From assembly GCF_016093545.1 (NCBI RefSeq), contig NZ_JADKYX010000002.1, forward strand, positions 310,001 to 374,000: 64,000 bases of DNA, given 5' to 3'. How positions within the stretch are numbered: the first letter of the stretch is position 1; each line of letters begins with the position of its first letter. Below are positions 12,477-21,665 of this stretch, piece by piece. This DNA is from Massilia rhizosphaerae. Lineage in GTDB: Bacteria; Pseudomonadota; Gammaproteobacteria; Burkholderiales; Burkholderiaceae_D. Under the pieces are notes generated by a model. The model did not search any database, was not told the origin of the DNA, and saw nothing but the letters and a program-made list of their open reading frames with translations. The translations under genes and the position numbers were made by a program.

Positions 12477-12506
12477 TTAACATGTGAACAATTCTTCACA
12501 CGTTAA
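12477..12506 (+). promoter_or_regulatory. Predicted SmtB/ArsR-type operator upstream of the zinc sensor gene
   Basis: A 12-6-12 inverted repeat: left arm TTAACATGTGAA (12477-12488), spacer CAATTC, right arm TTCACACGTTAA (12495-12506). The arms match at 11 of 12 positions. It has the TGAA..TTCA core of SmtB/CzrA operators and ends two bases before the regulator's ATG, leaving little room for a Shine-Dalgarno. Binding of the apo-repressor here should block transcription until zinc binds. Confidence 0.8.
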
Positions 12507-12508
12507 AG

Positions 12509-12838
12509 ATGAGTATCCCACCCGACACCGACAACGCCGTCGACGAGCTCGCCGACCTGTTCCACCTGCTGGGCGACCCCACGCGCCTGCGCATCGTGCT
12601 CGCCTGCCTGGCGCAGCCGATCGCGGTGGGCGACATCGCCGCCGCGTTGAACCTGTCCAGTTCGCTGGTCAGCCACCACCTGCGCCTGCTGCGCGCGGCG
12701 CGCATCGTCAAGGCCGAGCGCCAGGGCAAGCAGGTGTTCTATGCGGCCGCCGATGCCCACATCAGCGGCTTGCTCGCCAACATGTTCGAACATATCGCCG
12801 AACCCATCGCCGAACCAACCACCGGACTGGACGCATGA
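12509..12838 (+). CDS. ArsR/SmtB-family metal-sensing repressor (zinc-type)
   Basis: 109 residues with a winged helix (LGDPTRLRIVLACL, then recognition helix SSSLVSHHLRLLRAA). The alpha-3 cysteines of arsenic/lead sensors are absent. The C-terminal alpha-5 helix instead carries D-x-H-x10-H-x2-E (DAHISGLLANMFEHIAE), the pattern of the SmtB alpha-5 zinc site, so it should sense Zn(II) or a similar divalent ion and release DNA when loaded. Its stop overlaps the start of the CDF exporter (ATGA), and a near-perfect inverted repeat lies directly upstream, indicating autoregulation of the pair. Confidence 0.9.
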   Translation: MSIPPDTDNAVDELADLFHLLGDPTRLRIVLACLAQPIAVGDIAAALNLSSSLVSHHLRLLRAARIVKAERQGKQVFYAAADAHISGLLANMFEHIAEPIAEPTTGLDA

Positions 12839-13839
12839 GTCACCATCATCCCCATCATTCCCACGGCCATGGACATGGCCACCACCATCCGGCGCCGGGC
12901 GACAGCGGCCGCGCGTTCGCCATCGCGATCGGCCTGAACACGGCGTTCGTCGCCATCGAATTCATCTACGGTTTCATCGCCAACTCGACGGCGCTGATGG
13001 CCGACGCCGGCCACAACCTGTCCGACGTGCTCGGGCTGGGCCTCGCCTGGGGCGCCGCGCTGCTGACGAAAAGCGCGCCGACGCGCCGTTTCACGTACGG
13101 CCTGCGCGGCACGTCGATCCTCGCCGCCCTCGCCAACGGACTGCTGCTGATGGTGGCCTGCGGCGCCATCGCCCTGGAAGCCGTGCGCCGCTTCACCCAT
13201 CCGGAGCCGGTGGCCGGCACGACGGTCTCCATCGTCGCGCTCGTCGGCGTGGTGATCAATGGTTTCTCGGCCTGGCTGTTCGTGGCCGGCAGCAAGGACG
13301 ACATCAATGTGCGCGGCGCCTACCAGCACATGGCGGCGGATGCCGTGCTGTCGCTGGGCGTCGTCATCGCCGGCGTCGTGATCATGGCCACTGGCTGGAC
13401 GTGGCTCGACCCGGCCGTCAGCCTCGTGCTCGTCGTCGTGATCGTCGTGGGCACGTGGGCGCTGCTGCGGGAATCGATCCAGATGGTGCTGGCGGGCGTG
13501 CCGGACAGCGTCGACGCGACGGGCGTGACGGCCTTCCTCGCCGCGCAACCCGGCGTGACCGAGGTGCACGACGTGCACATCTGGGCGATGAGCACGACGG
13601 AAACCGCGCTCACGGCCCACCTCGTGATGCCGGCCGGCTATCCGGGCGATGCGGCCATCGACGACATCGTCGGGCACCTGCGCGAGGATTTCGCCATCCA
13701 CCATTGCACGCTGCAGGTGGAACAGGGAACGACGAACCACAGCAGTTGCGCCCTGCACGACGGCCTGGAAGCGCACGCGCACGACGACCATGACCACGAC
13801 GACGATCACGGCCATGGCGCGCATTCACATGCACACTGA
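12835..13839 (+). CDS. Cation diffusion facilitator, zinc exporter (CzcD/ZitB type)
   Basis: 334 residues: a His-rich N-terminal tail (SHHHPHHSHGHGHGHHH), six predicted TM helices and a cytoplasmic ferredoxin-like C-terminal domain ending in a second His/Asp-rich stretch. The transport site shows as HNLSD in TM2 and HMAAD in TM5 (HxxxD twice), the zinc signature of the family. It exports Zn2+ and probably other divalent ions in exchange for protons. It is coupled to the SmtB-like repressor, so zinc-induced expression is expected. Confidence 0.93.
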   Translation: MSHHHPHHSHGHGHGHHHPAPGDSGRAFAIAIGLNTAFVAIEFIYGFIANSTALMADAGHNLSDVLGLGLAWGAALLTKSAPTRRFTYGLRGTSILAALANGLLLMVACGAIALEAVRRFTHPEPVAGTTVSIVALVGVVINGFSAWLFVAGSKDDINVRGAYQHMAADAVLSLGVVIAGVVIMATGWTWLDPAVSLVLVVVIVVGTWALLRESIQMVLAGVPDSVDATGVTAFLAAQPGVTEVHDVHIWAMSTTETALTAHLVMPAGYPGDAAIDDIVGHLREDFAIHHCTLQVEQGTTNHSSCALHDGLEAHAHDDHDHDDDHGHGAHSHAH

Positions 13840-13850
13840 CGCCGCGCCGT

Positions 13851-13886
13851 AAAAAAAAGGCCCGCACGACGCGGGCCATTTTTTTT
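13851..13886. terminator. Bidirectional rho-independent terminator between the CDF gene and cysK
   Basis: Stem GGCCCGC (13859-13865), loop ACGAC, stem GCGGGCC (13871-13877), flanked by an A run on the left and a T run on the right, so it works for both convergent genes. Confidence 0.9.
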
Positions 13887-14817
13887 ATCCAGCCAGGTTG
13901 GCGTACAACGCCGTACTGAGATAACGCTCGCCGAACGATGGAATGATGGTGACGATCAGCTTGCCCGCATTCTCCGGCCGCTTGGCGACCTCGATCGCGG
14001 CCCACAGCGCGGCGCCGGACGAAATGCCGACCAGCAGGCCTTCCTCGCGCGCGGCCGCCCTGGCCGTCTCGAAGGCGTCCTCGTTCTTGACGGTGATGAC
14101 TTCGTCGTAGGCTTTCGTGTTCAGCACTTCCGGGATGAAGCCGGCGCCCAGGCCCTGGATCGGGTGCGGGCCCTTGGTGCCCTTGGACAGGATCGGCGAC
14201 GCTTCCGGTTCCACGGCGATGGCCCGGAAACCGGGCTTGCGCGCCTTGAGCACTTCGGCCACGCCCGTGATGGTGCCGCCCGTGCCGACGCCGGCCACGA
14301 GGATGTCGACCTTGCCGTCGGTATCGCGCCAGATTTCCTCGGCCGTCGTGCGGCGGTGGACGTCCGGGTTGGCGGGATTGTTGAACTGCTGCGGCATGAA
14401 GCAGTTCGGGTCGGATGCGACGATTTCCTCGGCGCGGCGGATCGCGCCCAGCATGCCTTCCGGCCCCGGCGTGAGCACCAGCTCGGCGCCGTAGGCGCGC
14501 AGCAGGATGCGCCGCTCCTGGCTCATCGTTTCGGGCATGACGAGGCGGCAGCGGTAGCCGCGCGCCGCGCACACCATCGCCAGCGCGATGCCCGTGTTGC
14601 CGCTGGTGGGTTCGACGATGATGGTGTTCGGGCCGATCTTGCCGGCCTGCTCGGCCGCCTCGATCATGGCCCAGCCGATCCGGTCCTTCACGCTGTGACC
14701 CGGATTATAGAACTCGAGCTTGGCGGCGATGTCCGCGCCGGCGCCTTGCGCCAGGCGGCGGATCCGCACCAAGGGGGTATTGCCGATCAATTCCGTCACG
14801 TCGTTCGCGATGCGCAT
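13885..14817 (-). CDS. cysK: Cysteine synthase A (O-acetylserine sulfhydrylase)
   Basis: 310 residues of fold-type II PLP enzyme, making cysteine from O-acetylserine and sulfide. The PLP lysine is in HSVKDRIG near residue 44, the substrate loop PTSGNTG near 70, and the phosphate-binding GTGGT loop ([10 protein letters not shown]) near 178. Length and the MPETMSQER segment fit CysK; whether it is a CysK or CysM subtype cannot be settled by eye. The FKBP gene lies just upstream on the same strand, and the shared terminator with the CDF gene lies downstream. Confidence 0.9.
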   Translation of the reverse strand: MRIANDVTELIGNTPLVRIRRLAQGAGADIAAKLEFYNPGHSVKDRIGWAMIEAAEQAGKIGPNTIIVEPTSGNTGIALAMVCAARGYRCRLVMPETMSQERRILLRAYGAELVLTPGPEGMLGAIRRAEEIVASDPNCFMPQQFNNPANPDVHRRTTAEEIWRDTDGKVDILVAGVGTGGTITGVAEVLKARKPGFRAIAVEPEASPILSKGTKGPHPIQGLGAGFIPEVLNTKAYDEVITVKNEDAFETARAAAREEGLLVGISSGAALWAAIEVAKRPENAGKLIVTIIPSFGERYLSTALYANLAG

Positions 14818-14848
14818 GCAGGTCTCCTTATTGGATGTTGAGTTGGAC

Positions 14849-15355
14849 TTACTTGACCTTCAGCAGTTCCACGTCGAAGATCAGATCGGAATCCGGCGGG
14901 ATCGAGCCGCCGCCGGCGCCGCGCTTGCCGTAGGCGAGTTCGCTCGGGATGATCAGGGTGCGCTTGCCGCCCACCTTCATGCCCTGCACGCCCTGCTCCC
15001 AGCCCTTGATGACCTGGTGCGCGCCGAGCTGGAACTCGAGCGGTTCGCGGCCCGGATCGAGCGACGAGTCGAACTTGTGGCCGTGCTGCCTGGCGGCCAG
15101 CGGCTTGTAGAACCAGCCCGTGTAATTGACCACGACGTGGCTGCCGAAGGTGGCTTCGGCGCCCTTGCCGATCACGTGGTCGATGATCTGCACCTGCGGC
15201 CCCTGCTGGGCCTGCTGCGCCTGGACATCGGCGGGATTGACGGGATTGGTCGGATTGACGGGATTGGCCGCGTTGGCGGTGGCCTGGGATGCATCCTGCG
15301 CGTTGGCGGCGGCGGCCGCCACCAGCAAGCCTGCTAAGGCGATACGACGGATCAT
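14849..15355 (-). CDS. Periplasmic FKBP-type peptidyl-prolyl cis-trans isomerase
   Basis: 168 residues: a signal peptide (cleavage near ANAQ, residue ~20), a low-complexity linker with the repeated unit [11 protein letters not shown] at about 31-41, and one FKBP domain from about 55 ([54 protein letters not shown]). It catalyses proline isomerisation during folding of exported proteins. The Asn-Pro repeat is encoded by a short tandem DNA repeat at about 15232-15270 and could vary in length between strains. Confidence 0.92.
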   Translation of the reverse strand: MIRRIALAGLLVAAAAANAQDASQATANAANPVNPTNPVNPADVQAQQAQQGPQVQIIDHVIGKGAEATFGSHVVVNYTGWFYKPLAARQHGHKFDSSLDPGREPLEFQLGAHQVIKGWEQGVQGMKVGGKRTLIIPSELAYGKRGAGGGSIPPDSDLIFDVELLKVK

Positions 15356-15389
15356 GGAGCCTCTTTCACGAATCGGTAAAAAATCGATT

Positions 15390-16283
15390 CTATGATAGCA
15401 AGGCGTCCTCCAGTTGCCCAGCGTCGATGGATTCGGTTACAAGTACGGGCTCGGCGGCGGGCTGCGGTGCCGGGACGGCCGCGTTGGCCGCGTCCGCCAG
15501 CTTGCGCAGCAGATGGCCGGCCGCGACCATGCCGAACGTCGCGGTGACGACCATGCTCGAGCCGAAGCCGGCGCAGTTCAGGCCCGTGATGCTGTTCGGG
15601 TCGACCGCGCAGGCGTCGCCGGATTCCGGATAGCGCAGCGGTTCCATCGAGAACACGGCGTCGATGTGGTATTTGTTCTTTTCGCCGCGCGCGAAGCCGT
15701 AGCGGGCACGCAAGATCTTGCGCACCTTCTTCAGCAGCGGTTCCTGCTCGGTGCGGGCAAGGTCGCGCACCTCGATCCTGGTCGGGTCGAGCTGGCCGCC
15801 GGCGCCGCCGATGACGACGAGGGGGATCGCATGCTGGCTGCAGTAGGCGATCAGCGCGGCCTTGGCCTTGACGCTGTCGATGGCGTCGACGACGTAGTCG
15901 AAACGCTGCGTCCCGATCATGGCGGGGATGTTGTCGGGATCGATGAAGTCCTCGACGAGCTCGACCTGGCAGTACGGATTGATGAGCGCGATGCGCTGTT
16001 TCAATGCCTCGATCTTGGGCATGCCGATCGTGGTCGACAAGGCCTGGATCTGCCGGTTGATGTTGGATTCGGCCACGTTGTCGAGGTCGATGAGCGTGAG
16101 GCGGCCGACCGCGCTGCGCGCCAGCGCTTCGACGATCCAGGAGCCGACGCCGCCGACGCCGACCACGCAAACGTGCGCCGCACGGAAGCGTTCCAGTGCA
16201 CGCTCGCCGTAGAGACGCGCGATGCCGCCGAAGCGGCGGCCGAAGTCGACATCGTCGAAGAGAGGGGTGGAAATCGTAGTCAT
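15390..16283 (-). CDS. tcdA: tRNA threonylcarbamoyladenosine dehydratase (TcdA/CsdL)
   Basis: 297 residues of the ThiF/E1-like family. The nucleotide-binding GVGGVGSW near residue 42, the [15 protein letters not shown] segment and the downstream Arg/Lys residues are as in TcdA, which uses ATP to cyclise t6A37 to ct6A in ANN-decoding tRNAs. The tsaC gene at 25583 supplies the first step of the same modification. The pdxH fusion gene diverges from it; the shared 100-base gap should hold both promoters. Confidence 0.9.
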   Translation of the reverse strand: MTTISTPLFDDVDFGRRFGGIARLYGERALERFRAAHVCVVGVGGVGSWIVEALARSAVGRLTLIDLDNVAESNINRQIQALSTTIGMPKIEALKQRIALINPYCQVELVEDFIDPDNIPAMIGTQRFDYVVDAIDSVKAKAALIAYCSQHAIPLVVIGGAGGQLDPTRIEVRDLARTEQEPLLKKVRKILRARYGFARGEKNKYHIDAVFSMEPLRYPESGDACAVDPNSITGLNCAGFGSSMVVTATFGMVAAGHLLRKLADAANAAVPAPQPAAEPVLVTESIDAGQLEDALLS

Positions 16284-16383
16284 GATCCGTCCATTTTACC
16301 GGACGGAAGGGCGTGCAATGCTCTAAAATAACTTTCAGTTAATCAAATTTCCGCCCCCATTCTGCGTCTCCACAACAGCGATC

Positions 16384-17589
16384 ATGAACAACCTACTTTC
16401 CGATCCGGCTCCCGATTTCGACCAACCCGTCGCCGTCCTCAAGCACTGTCACGGGCGTATCCGCAAGCAACTTTCAACGCTGGAAAAACTGCTGGCACAC
16501 CTGCCGGAACATGGTGCCGACGAGCAGGCCCGGCAGGCGGCGACGGCCGTGCTGAAATACTTCGACAAGGCCGCCCACCTGCACCATGACGACGAGGAGC
16601 AGGACCTGCTGCCGATGCTGCTGGCCGTCGCCAAGGGCGACGACGCGGCCACGCTGCAGGCGCTGGCGCCCGTCATCCTGCAGGAACACAAGGACATGGA
16701 CGCGATGTGGCAGGACCTGCACGAACAGCTGACGGGCATCGCGGACGGCAGCGGCACGCAGTTGTCGGCGTCCATCGTGCGCCGCTTCGTGCAGAACTAC
16801 CAGGGCCATATGGAGCGCGAAGAAGGCATCGTGGCGCCGATGGCGCTGCGCCTGTTCGGCCCCGACCAGATGGCGCGCCTCGGCGCGGCCATGCGCCGCC
16901 GCCGCGGCCTGGACGCGCCGGCCGCGACGGCGGAGTCGGCGCCGGCCATCGGCGAACGTGTGGCCGACCTGCGCAAGGATTACGGCCAGGCCCGCCTGGA
17001 CGAAGACGACGTCGCCCACGATCCGGTCGTCCAGTTCACGCGCTGGTTCGAGGAAGCCCTCAAGGCCGAGGTGAACGAGCCGAACGCGATGAGCCTGGCG
17101 ACCGTGGGCGAGGACGGGCGGCCGACGTCGCGCATCGTGCTGGTCAAGCAGTTCGACGAGCGCGGCTTCACGTGGTACACGAATTACGCGAGCCAGAAGG
17201 GAAAGCAACTGGAAATCACGCCTTTTGCGGCTCTGCTATTCTTCTGGAGTGAACTTGAACGGCAGGTGCGGATCGAAGGCAGGGTCGAGCGCACGAGTAA
17301 CGACGAAAGCGATAAGTATTTCAACAGCCGGCCCCTGAAAAGCCGGCTGTCGGCGATCGCGTCCGAGCAAAGCGAACCGATCGCGAACCGTGCCGCCCTC
17401 GAAGAACATTACGAGGAAGTGGCGCGTCAATATGGCGAAGCACCGCCACGGCCACAGCATTGGGGCGGTTTTCGCCTGGTGCCGGAACGGATCGAGTTCT
17501 GGCAGGGGCGGCGTTCACGCTTCCACGACCGCATCGTCTACACGCGGCAGGAAGACGGGCGTTGGACGCGGCAACGTTTGCAACCATGA
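16384..17589 (+). CDS. pdxH: Hemerythrin-like domain fused to pyridoxamine 5'-phosphate oxidase
   Basis: One uninterrupted 401-residue frame with two domains. Residues ~15-165 are a hemerythrin/HHE four-helix bundle with metal-ligand candidates in [34 protein letters not shown] and GHMEREEG. Residues ~190-401 are a complete Pdx[57 protein letters not shown], and the C-terminal [12 protein letters not shown]. PdxH is normally ~215 residues and oxidises PNP/PMP to PLP with FMN and O2. The extra domain may bind O2 or sense it through a di-iron site (inference). Its only methionine start is at 16384, before the HHE domain. Confidence 0.9.
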   Translation: MNNLLSDPAPDFDQPVAVLKHCHGRIRKQLSTLEKLLAHLPEHGADEQARQAATAVLKYFDKAAHLHHDDEEQDLLPMLLAVAKGDDAATLQALAPVILQEHKDMDAMWQDLHEQLTGIADGSGTQLSASIVRRFVQNYQGHMEREEGIVAPMALRLFGPDQMARLGAAMRRRRGLDAPAATAESAPAIGERVADLRKDYGQARLDEDDVAHDPVVQFTRWFEEALKAEVNEPNAMSLATVGEDGRPTSRIVLVKQFDERGFTWYTNYASQKGKQLEITPFAALLFFWSELERQVRIEGRVERTSNDESDKYFNSRPLKSRLSAIASEQSEPIANRAALEEHYEEVARQYGEAPPRPQHWGGFRLVPERIEFWQGRRSRFHDRIVYTRQEDGRWTRQRLQP

Positions 17590-17628
17590 ACCAGTGAATC
17601 TGGTTCAGGACTAGCCGGAGGAATACGC

Positions 17629-18843
17629 GTGTTCGACCAGATGAAGCTTTCTGCCTGGACTTCAGGCATTCGCAGCAGATACAACCTGCCCTTGCGCGTG
17701 GAATTGTGGAACGGCGAGCAGGTCGACCTGTCGTCCGAGCAACCACGCGTGAAGATCCGGGTCCCGAGTCCGGGCAGCCTGCGCTACCTGCTCTCGCCCT
17801 CGCTCGGCAACCTGGGCGAGGCCTATGTCGAAGGCGAGCTCGAAATCGAAGGACGCGCGGCCGACATGATCCAGATGGGCTCGGCCCTGGCGGAAGGCAG
17901 CGGCAAGCCGGGCCGCACGAGCCGCGTCGCCAACGCCGCCCTGCGGCTCGTCTCGCCGCACACGCGCGAGAAGGACGCCGAGGCCATCCGTTACCACTAC
18001 GACGTTTCCAACGAGTTCTACAGCCTGTTCCTCGATCCGGCCATGGTGTATTCCTGCGCCTATTTCGAGAACGGCGACGAGGACCTGGCCACGGCCCAGC
18101 AAAAGAAGATCGACCACATCCTCACCAAGATCGGCGTGCAGCCGGGCCAGACGCTGCTCGACATCGGCTGCGGCTGGGGCGCCCTGGTCATCCGCGCGGC
18201 CAGCAAGTTCGGCGCGCGCTGCGTGGGCGTCACGCTGTCCGAGCGCCAGCACGAGCTGGCGTGCGAGCGCGTGGCCGAGGCCGGCCTGCAGGACCGCGTC
18301 GAGATCCGGCTGCAGGACTACCGCGACGTCGACGGCCAGTTCGACCGCATCACGAGCGTCGGCATGTTCGAGCACGTGGGCGTGGAAAACCTTCCGGACT
18401 ACTTCGGCCGCATCGGCAAGCTGCTGGCGCCGGGCGGCGTCGTGATGAACCACGGCATCACCACGACCGACGTCGAGCAGCGCAACAGCCCGTACGGCGG
18501 CGGCGAATTCATCGACAAGTACGTGTTCCCGCACGGCGAACTGGCGCACCTGTCGACCGTCATCCGCACCATGCAGGAAGGCGGTCTCGAAGTGCGCGAC
18601 GTGGAAAACCTGCGCCGCCATTACGCCCGCACCTGCGCGCTGTGGACCGAGAACTTCGAGAACAATGCCGATCGCATCCGGGCGACGTGCGACCCGAAGA
18701 CCTTCCGCATCTGGCACGTCTACCTGGCCGGCTGTGCGTACGGGTTCGCGCACGACTGGATCAGCCTGTATCAGATCGTGTGCGGCAAGGCGGGGGAGGA
18801 GCCGGACCTCATTCCGTGGTCCAGGAAGTACATGTACCGGTAA
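17629..18843 (+). CDS. cfa: Cyclopropane-fatty-acyl-phospholipid synthase
   Basis: 404 residues. The N-terminal domain (~1-110) and SAM-dependent methyltransferase domain follow Cfa: RYHYDVSNEFYSLFLDPAMVYSCAYF, LLDIGCGWGALVIRAA (SAM loop), GVTLSERQHELA, and MFEHVGVENLPDYF. It adds a methylene from SAM across cis double bonds of membrane phospholipids, stiffening the membrane in stationary phase or acid. A GGAGG lies at about 17618, some 8 bases before ATG. It follows the pdxH fusion gene by 39 bases on the same strand. REP-like palindromes follow its stop. Confidence 0.93.
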   Translation: MFDQMKLSAWTSGIRSRYNLPLRVELWNGEQVDLSSEQPRVKIRVPSPGSLRYLLSPSLGNLGEAYVEGELEIEGRAADMIQMGSALAEGSGKPGRTSRVANAALRLVSPHTREKDAEAIRYHYDVSNEFYSLFLDPAMVYSCAYFENGDEDLATAQQKKIDHILTKIGVQPGQTLLDIGCGWGALVIRAASKFGARCVGVTLSERQHELACERVAEAGLQDRVEIRLQDYRDVDGQFDRITSVGMFEHVGVENLPDYFGRIGKLLAPGGVVMNHGITTTDVEQRNSPYGGGEFIDKYVFPHGELAHLSTVIRTMQEGGLEVRDVENLRRHYARTCALWTENFENNADRIRATCDPKTFRIWHVYLAGCAYGFAHDWISLYQIVCGKAGEEPDLIPWSRKYMYR

Positions 18844-18855
18844 CCGGTATGCATT

Positions 18856-18931
18856 GGTGGGCGGGGGCCGCCCACCCTACGATGACACGCTGCCGTAGGG
18901 TGGGCACCCTGTGCCCACCACGCGTACGCGT
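18856..18931. repeat. REP-like palindromic repeat, copy 1
   Basis: Two GGTGGGC..GCCCACC hairpins, GGTGGGCGGGGGCCGCCCACC and GGGTGGGCACCCTGTGCCCACC, linked by CTACGATGACACGCTGCCGTA. It sits between the convergent cfa and msrA genes. The core GTAGGGTGGGCAC and its complement recur at 21479-21605 and 29327-29456. Confidence 0.85.
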
Positions 18932-18941
18932 GTCCAAGAAA

Positions 18942-19481
18942 TTATTTGACCCGATCCGTAAACATCTTGCGGAACTTGGCCACCTTGGGCGCCACGACGA
19001 ACGCGCAATAACCCTGGAGCGGATGCTGGGCGAAATAATTCTGGTGGTAATCCTCGGCCTTGTACCACTGCTCGGCCGGCAGCAATTCCGTGACGATGGG
19101 CGCGTCCCACACCCCGGCCATTTCGGCCATCACCTTGCGCGCCGTCGCCTCCTGTTCCGGCGACGTGAAGAAGATCACCGAGCGGTATTGCGTGCCGACG
19201 TCGTTGCCCTGGCGATTGAGCGTCGTCGGGTCGTGGATGGTGAAAAAGATCTGCAGGATGTCGCGATAGCTGATCACGTCCGGATCGAACTCCAGGCGCA
19301 CCACTTCGGCATGGCCGGTCGTGCCCGCGCACACCTGCTCGTACGTCGGCGCGGGCGTCGTGCCGCCCATATAGCCCGATTCCACGCGGAGGACGCCGCG
19401 CGCTTCGAGATAGACCGCTTCCAGGCACCAGAAACACCCGCCGCCCAGGATGGCCACTTCGGTTGCTGATTGCTGGCTCAT
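18942..19481 (-). CDS. msrA: Peptide-methionine (S)-S-oxide reductase
   Basis: 179 residues, a normal MsrA length, with the catalytic GGCFWC motif at about 14-19 and the Glu/Asp/Tyr active-site residues in GYMGG, GHAEVV and YHQNYF. It reduces the S-epimer of methionine sulfoxide in proteins and free Met using thioredoxin. A later Cys in LQGYCAFV could act as recycling cysteine. There is no signal peptide, so it is cytosolic. The flavin reductase gene is divergent. Confidence 0.94.
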   Translation of the reverse strand: MSQQSATEVAILGGGCFWCLEAVYLEARGVLRVESGYMGGTTPAPTYEQVCAGTTGHAEVVRLEFDPDVISYRDILQIFFTIHDPTTLNRQGNDVGTQYRSVIFFTSPEQEATARKVMAEMAGVWDAPIVTELLPAEQWYKAEDYHQNYFAQHPLQGYCAFVVAPKVAKFRKMFTDRVK

Positions 19482-19602
19482 ACTGCCTCCTCGAGGGACA
19501 AATTGTTTTCCAAGCTACACTGTAACCCGAAAGGGCACGGTTGTGCAGGATCAACGAGGAGCCAGCCAGAGGGCGATAAGCCATTGGTGGCATAATGCGC
19601 GG

Positions 19603-20103
19603 ATGAACACCAGCTCACCTCGCGCCACCACGCGCGGTTTCGATTCCGCCCATTTCCGCCAGGCCCTGTCGCAATTCGCGACGGGTGTCACCGTCATCAC
19701 CACGCGCCTGGCCGACGGCAAATTCCGCGGCCTGACCGCGTCGTCCTTCAATTCCGTGTCGCTGGAACCGCCGCTGGTGCTGTGGAGCCTGTCGACCGTC
19801 GCCAACAGCCTGCCGATCTTCACCGGCAATTCGCACTACGTGATCAACGTCCTGTCCGCCGGGCAGGAAGAGGTGGCGCGCCGGTTCTCGCGGCGCGGCC
19901 ACGATCCGTTCGAGGGCGTCGAGTACGAACTGTCGCGCACCGGCCAGCCGATCCTGAAGGGCGTCTCGGCCTGGTTCGAATGCCACAACCGCAGCCGCTA
20001 TCCGGAAGGCGACCACGTGATCTTCGTGGGCGAAGTGGAAGACTGCGCCGTGCACCCGCAAGCCGCCCTGCTGTTCCATGGCGGGCAATTCGGCAGTACC
20101 TGA
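19603..20103 (+). CDS. Flavin reductase family protein
   Basis: 166 residues with the flavin-binding split-barrel of the HpaC/flavin-reductase-like family: FATGVTVITTR, GLTASSFNSVSLEPPLVLWSLS, FVINVLS-like block and a His near HVIFVGEVE. Such proteins reduce free FMN/FAD with NAD(P)H for a partner monooxygenase, or act as stand-alone diflavin reductases. No oxygenase gene is adjacent, so the partner is unknown. The ATG at 19603 is preferred over an upstream in-frame ATG at 19450, which would overlap the msrA start. Confidence 0.87.
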   Translation: MNTSSPRATTRGFDSAHFRQALSQFATGVTVITTRLADGKFRGLTASSFNSVSLEPPLVLWSLSTVANSLPIFTGNSHYVINVLSAGQEEVARRFSRRGHDPFEGVEYELSRTGQPILKGVSAWFECHNRSRYPEGDHVIFVGEVEDCAVHPQAALLFHGGQFGST

Positions 20104-20268
20104 CGCCCGTCCGCGCTCCGACTCGATGGAAAAATGAAAATGCCTGTCGCAGTTTGAAAAGATGCGGCCGGGCGGCCTTCCTATAATGGTTCGATCCGGG
20201 CGGCCTACCCGTTCGCCCGGCACCCGCCAATCGACCATTCGACAAGAATATTCTGAGACAGGAGTCCC

Positions 20269-21462
20269 ATGAGCCGTTCCGATACGCCCCGCAAAGCCCA
20301 GTTTCACTGGGATGACCCGCTGCTGCTGAACGAGCAATTGCTCGACGAAGAGCGCATGGTGCGCGACGCCGCCGCGGCCTATTGCCAGGACAAGCTGCTG
20401 CCGCGCGTCCTGGAAGCGTTCCGCCACGAAACCACCGACGCCGCGATCTTCCGCGAGATGGGCGAACTCGGCCTGCTGGGCCCGACCATTCCCGAACAAT
20501 ACGGCGGCCCGGGCCTGAACTACGTCAGCTACGGCTTGATCGCGCGCGAAGTCGAGCGCGTCGATTCCGGCTACCGCTCGATGATGAGCGTGCAGTCGTC
20601 GCTCGTGATGGTGCCGATCCACGAATTCGGCAACGAGGAAACGAAGCAGAAATACCTGCCCAGACTCGCCACCGGCGAATGGATCGGCTGCTTCGGCCTG
20701 ACCGAGCCGAACCACGGCTCCGACCCGGGCTCGATGGTCACGCGCGCGCGCAAGGTCGACGGCGGCTATTCGCTGTCCGGCTCGAAGATGTGGATCACGA
20801 ACTCGCCGATCGCCGACGTGTTCGTCGTGTGGGCCAAGGATGACGAAGGCAAGATCCGCGGCTTCGTGCTGGAAAAGGGCTGGAAGGGCCTGTCGGCGCC
20901 GGCCATCCACGGCAAGGTCGGCTTGCGCGCGTCGATCACGGGCGAGATCGTAATGGACGAGGTGTTCTGCCCCGAAGAAAATGCGTTCCCGGAAGTGCGC
21001 GGCCTGAAGGGTCCGTTCACCTGCCTGAACTCGGCCCGCTACGGCATCGCCTGGGGCGCGCTGGGCGCCGCGGAAGACTGCTGGCACCGCGCCCGCCAGT
21101 ACGTGCTGGACCGCAAGCAGTTCGGCAAGCCGCTGGCCGCCAACCAGCTGATCCAAAAGAAGCTGGCCGACATGCAGACGGAAATCACGCTGGGCCTGCA
21201 GGGCGTCCTGCGCCTGGGCCGGATGAAGGACGAAGGCACGGCCGCGGTCGAGATCACGTCGATCATGAAACGCAATTCCTGCGGCAAGTCCCTCGAGATC
21301 GCACGCATGGCGCGCGACATGATGGGTGGCAACGGCATCAGCGACGAGTTCGGCGTGGCGCGTCACCTCGTCAACCTGGAAGTCGTCAACACGTACGAAG
21401 GCACGCACGACATCCACGCGTTGATCCTGGGACGCGCGCAGACCGGCATCGCCGCGTTTTAA
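20269..21462 (+). CDS. gcdH: Glutaryl-CoA dehydrogenase (acyl-CoA dehydrogenase family)
   Basis: 397 residues of FAD-dependent acyl-CoA dehydrogenase. GcdH-type signatures include [75 protein letters not shown], and the catalytic Glu in [21 protein letters not shown]. It oxidises and decarboxylates glutaryl-CoA to crotonyl-CoA in lysine and tryptophan breakdown, passing electrons to ETF. It stands alone: no CoA-transferase or regulator gene is adjacent. An AGGAG precedes the ATG by about 6 bases. Confidence 0.92.
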   Translation: MSRSDTPRKAQFHWDDPLLLNEQLLDEERMVRDAAAAYCQDKLLPRVLEAFRHETTDAAIFREMGELGLLGPTIPEQYGGPGLNYVSYGLIAREVERVDSGYRSMMSVQSSLVMVPIHEFGNEETKQKYLPRLATGEWIGCFGLTEPNHGSDPGSMVTRARKVDGGYSLSGSKMWITNSPIADVFVVWAKDDEGKIRGFVLEKGWKGLSAPAIHGKVGLRASITGEIVMDEVFCPEENAFPEVRGLKGPFTCLNSARYGIAWGALGAAEDCWHRARQYVLDRKQFGKPLAANQLIQKKLADMQTEITLGLQGVLRLGRMKDEGTAAVEITSIMKRNSCGKSLEIARMARDMMGGNGISDEFGVARHLVNLEVVNTYEGTHDIHALILGRAQTGIAAF

Positions 21463-21478
21463 CGCATCGGCGGCGCAT

Positions 21479-21605
21479 TGGTGGGTGTTTGATGCCGGGG
21501 GCATCAAACACGGGTGCGCACCCTACGACATTGTTACGGCAACGATTATTCCAACGTTACGGCAACAATCATTCCGGCGTAGGGTGGGCTCCCCGAGCCC
21601 ACCAG
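21479..21605. repeat. REP-like palindromic repeat, copy 2 (with internal hairpin)
   Basis: The right half holds GTAGGGTGGGCT..AGCCCACC-type palindrome shared with the other copies. The left half holds a distinct perfect hairpin GTGTTTGATGC-CGGGG-GCATCAAACAC at 21485-21511, followed by GCGCACCCTAC. Between them two ACGTTACGGCAAC-like units repeat. It lies between convergent gcdH and ompW genes. Confidence 0.75.
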
Positions 21606-21619
21606 CATTCCAATCAAAT

Positions 21620-21650
21620 AAAAAAAACCCGCCACGAAGGCGGGTTTTTT
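21620..21650. terminator. Bidirectional rho-independent terminator between gcdH and ompW
   Basis: Stem ACCCGCC (21627-21633), loop ACGAA, stem GGCGGGT (21639-21645), with an A run on the left and T run on the right, serving both convergent genes. Confidence 0.9.
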
Positions 21651-21665
21651 ATGCGCACGACAGGC

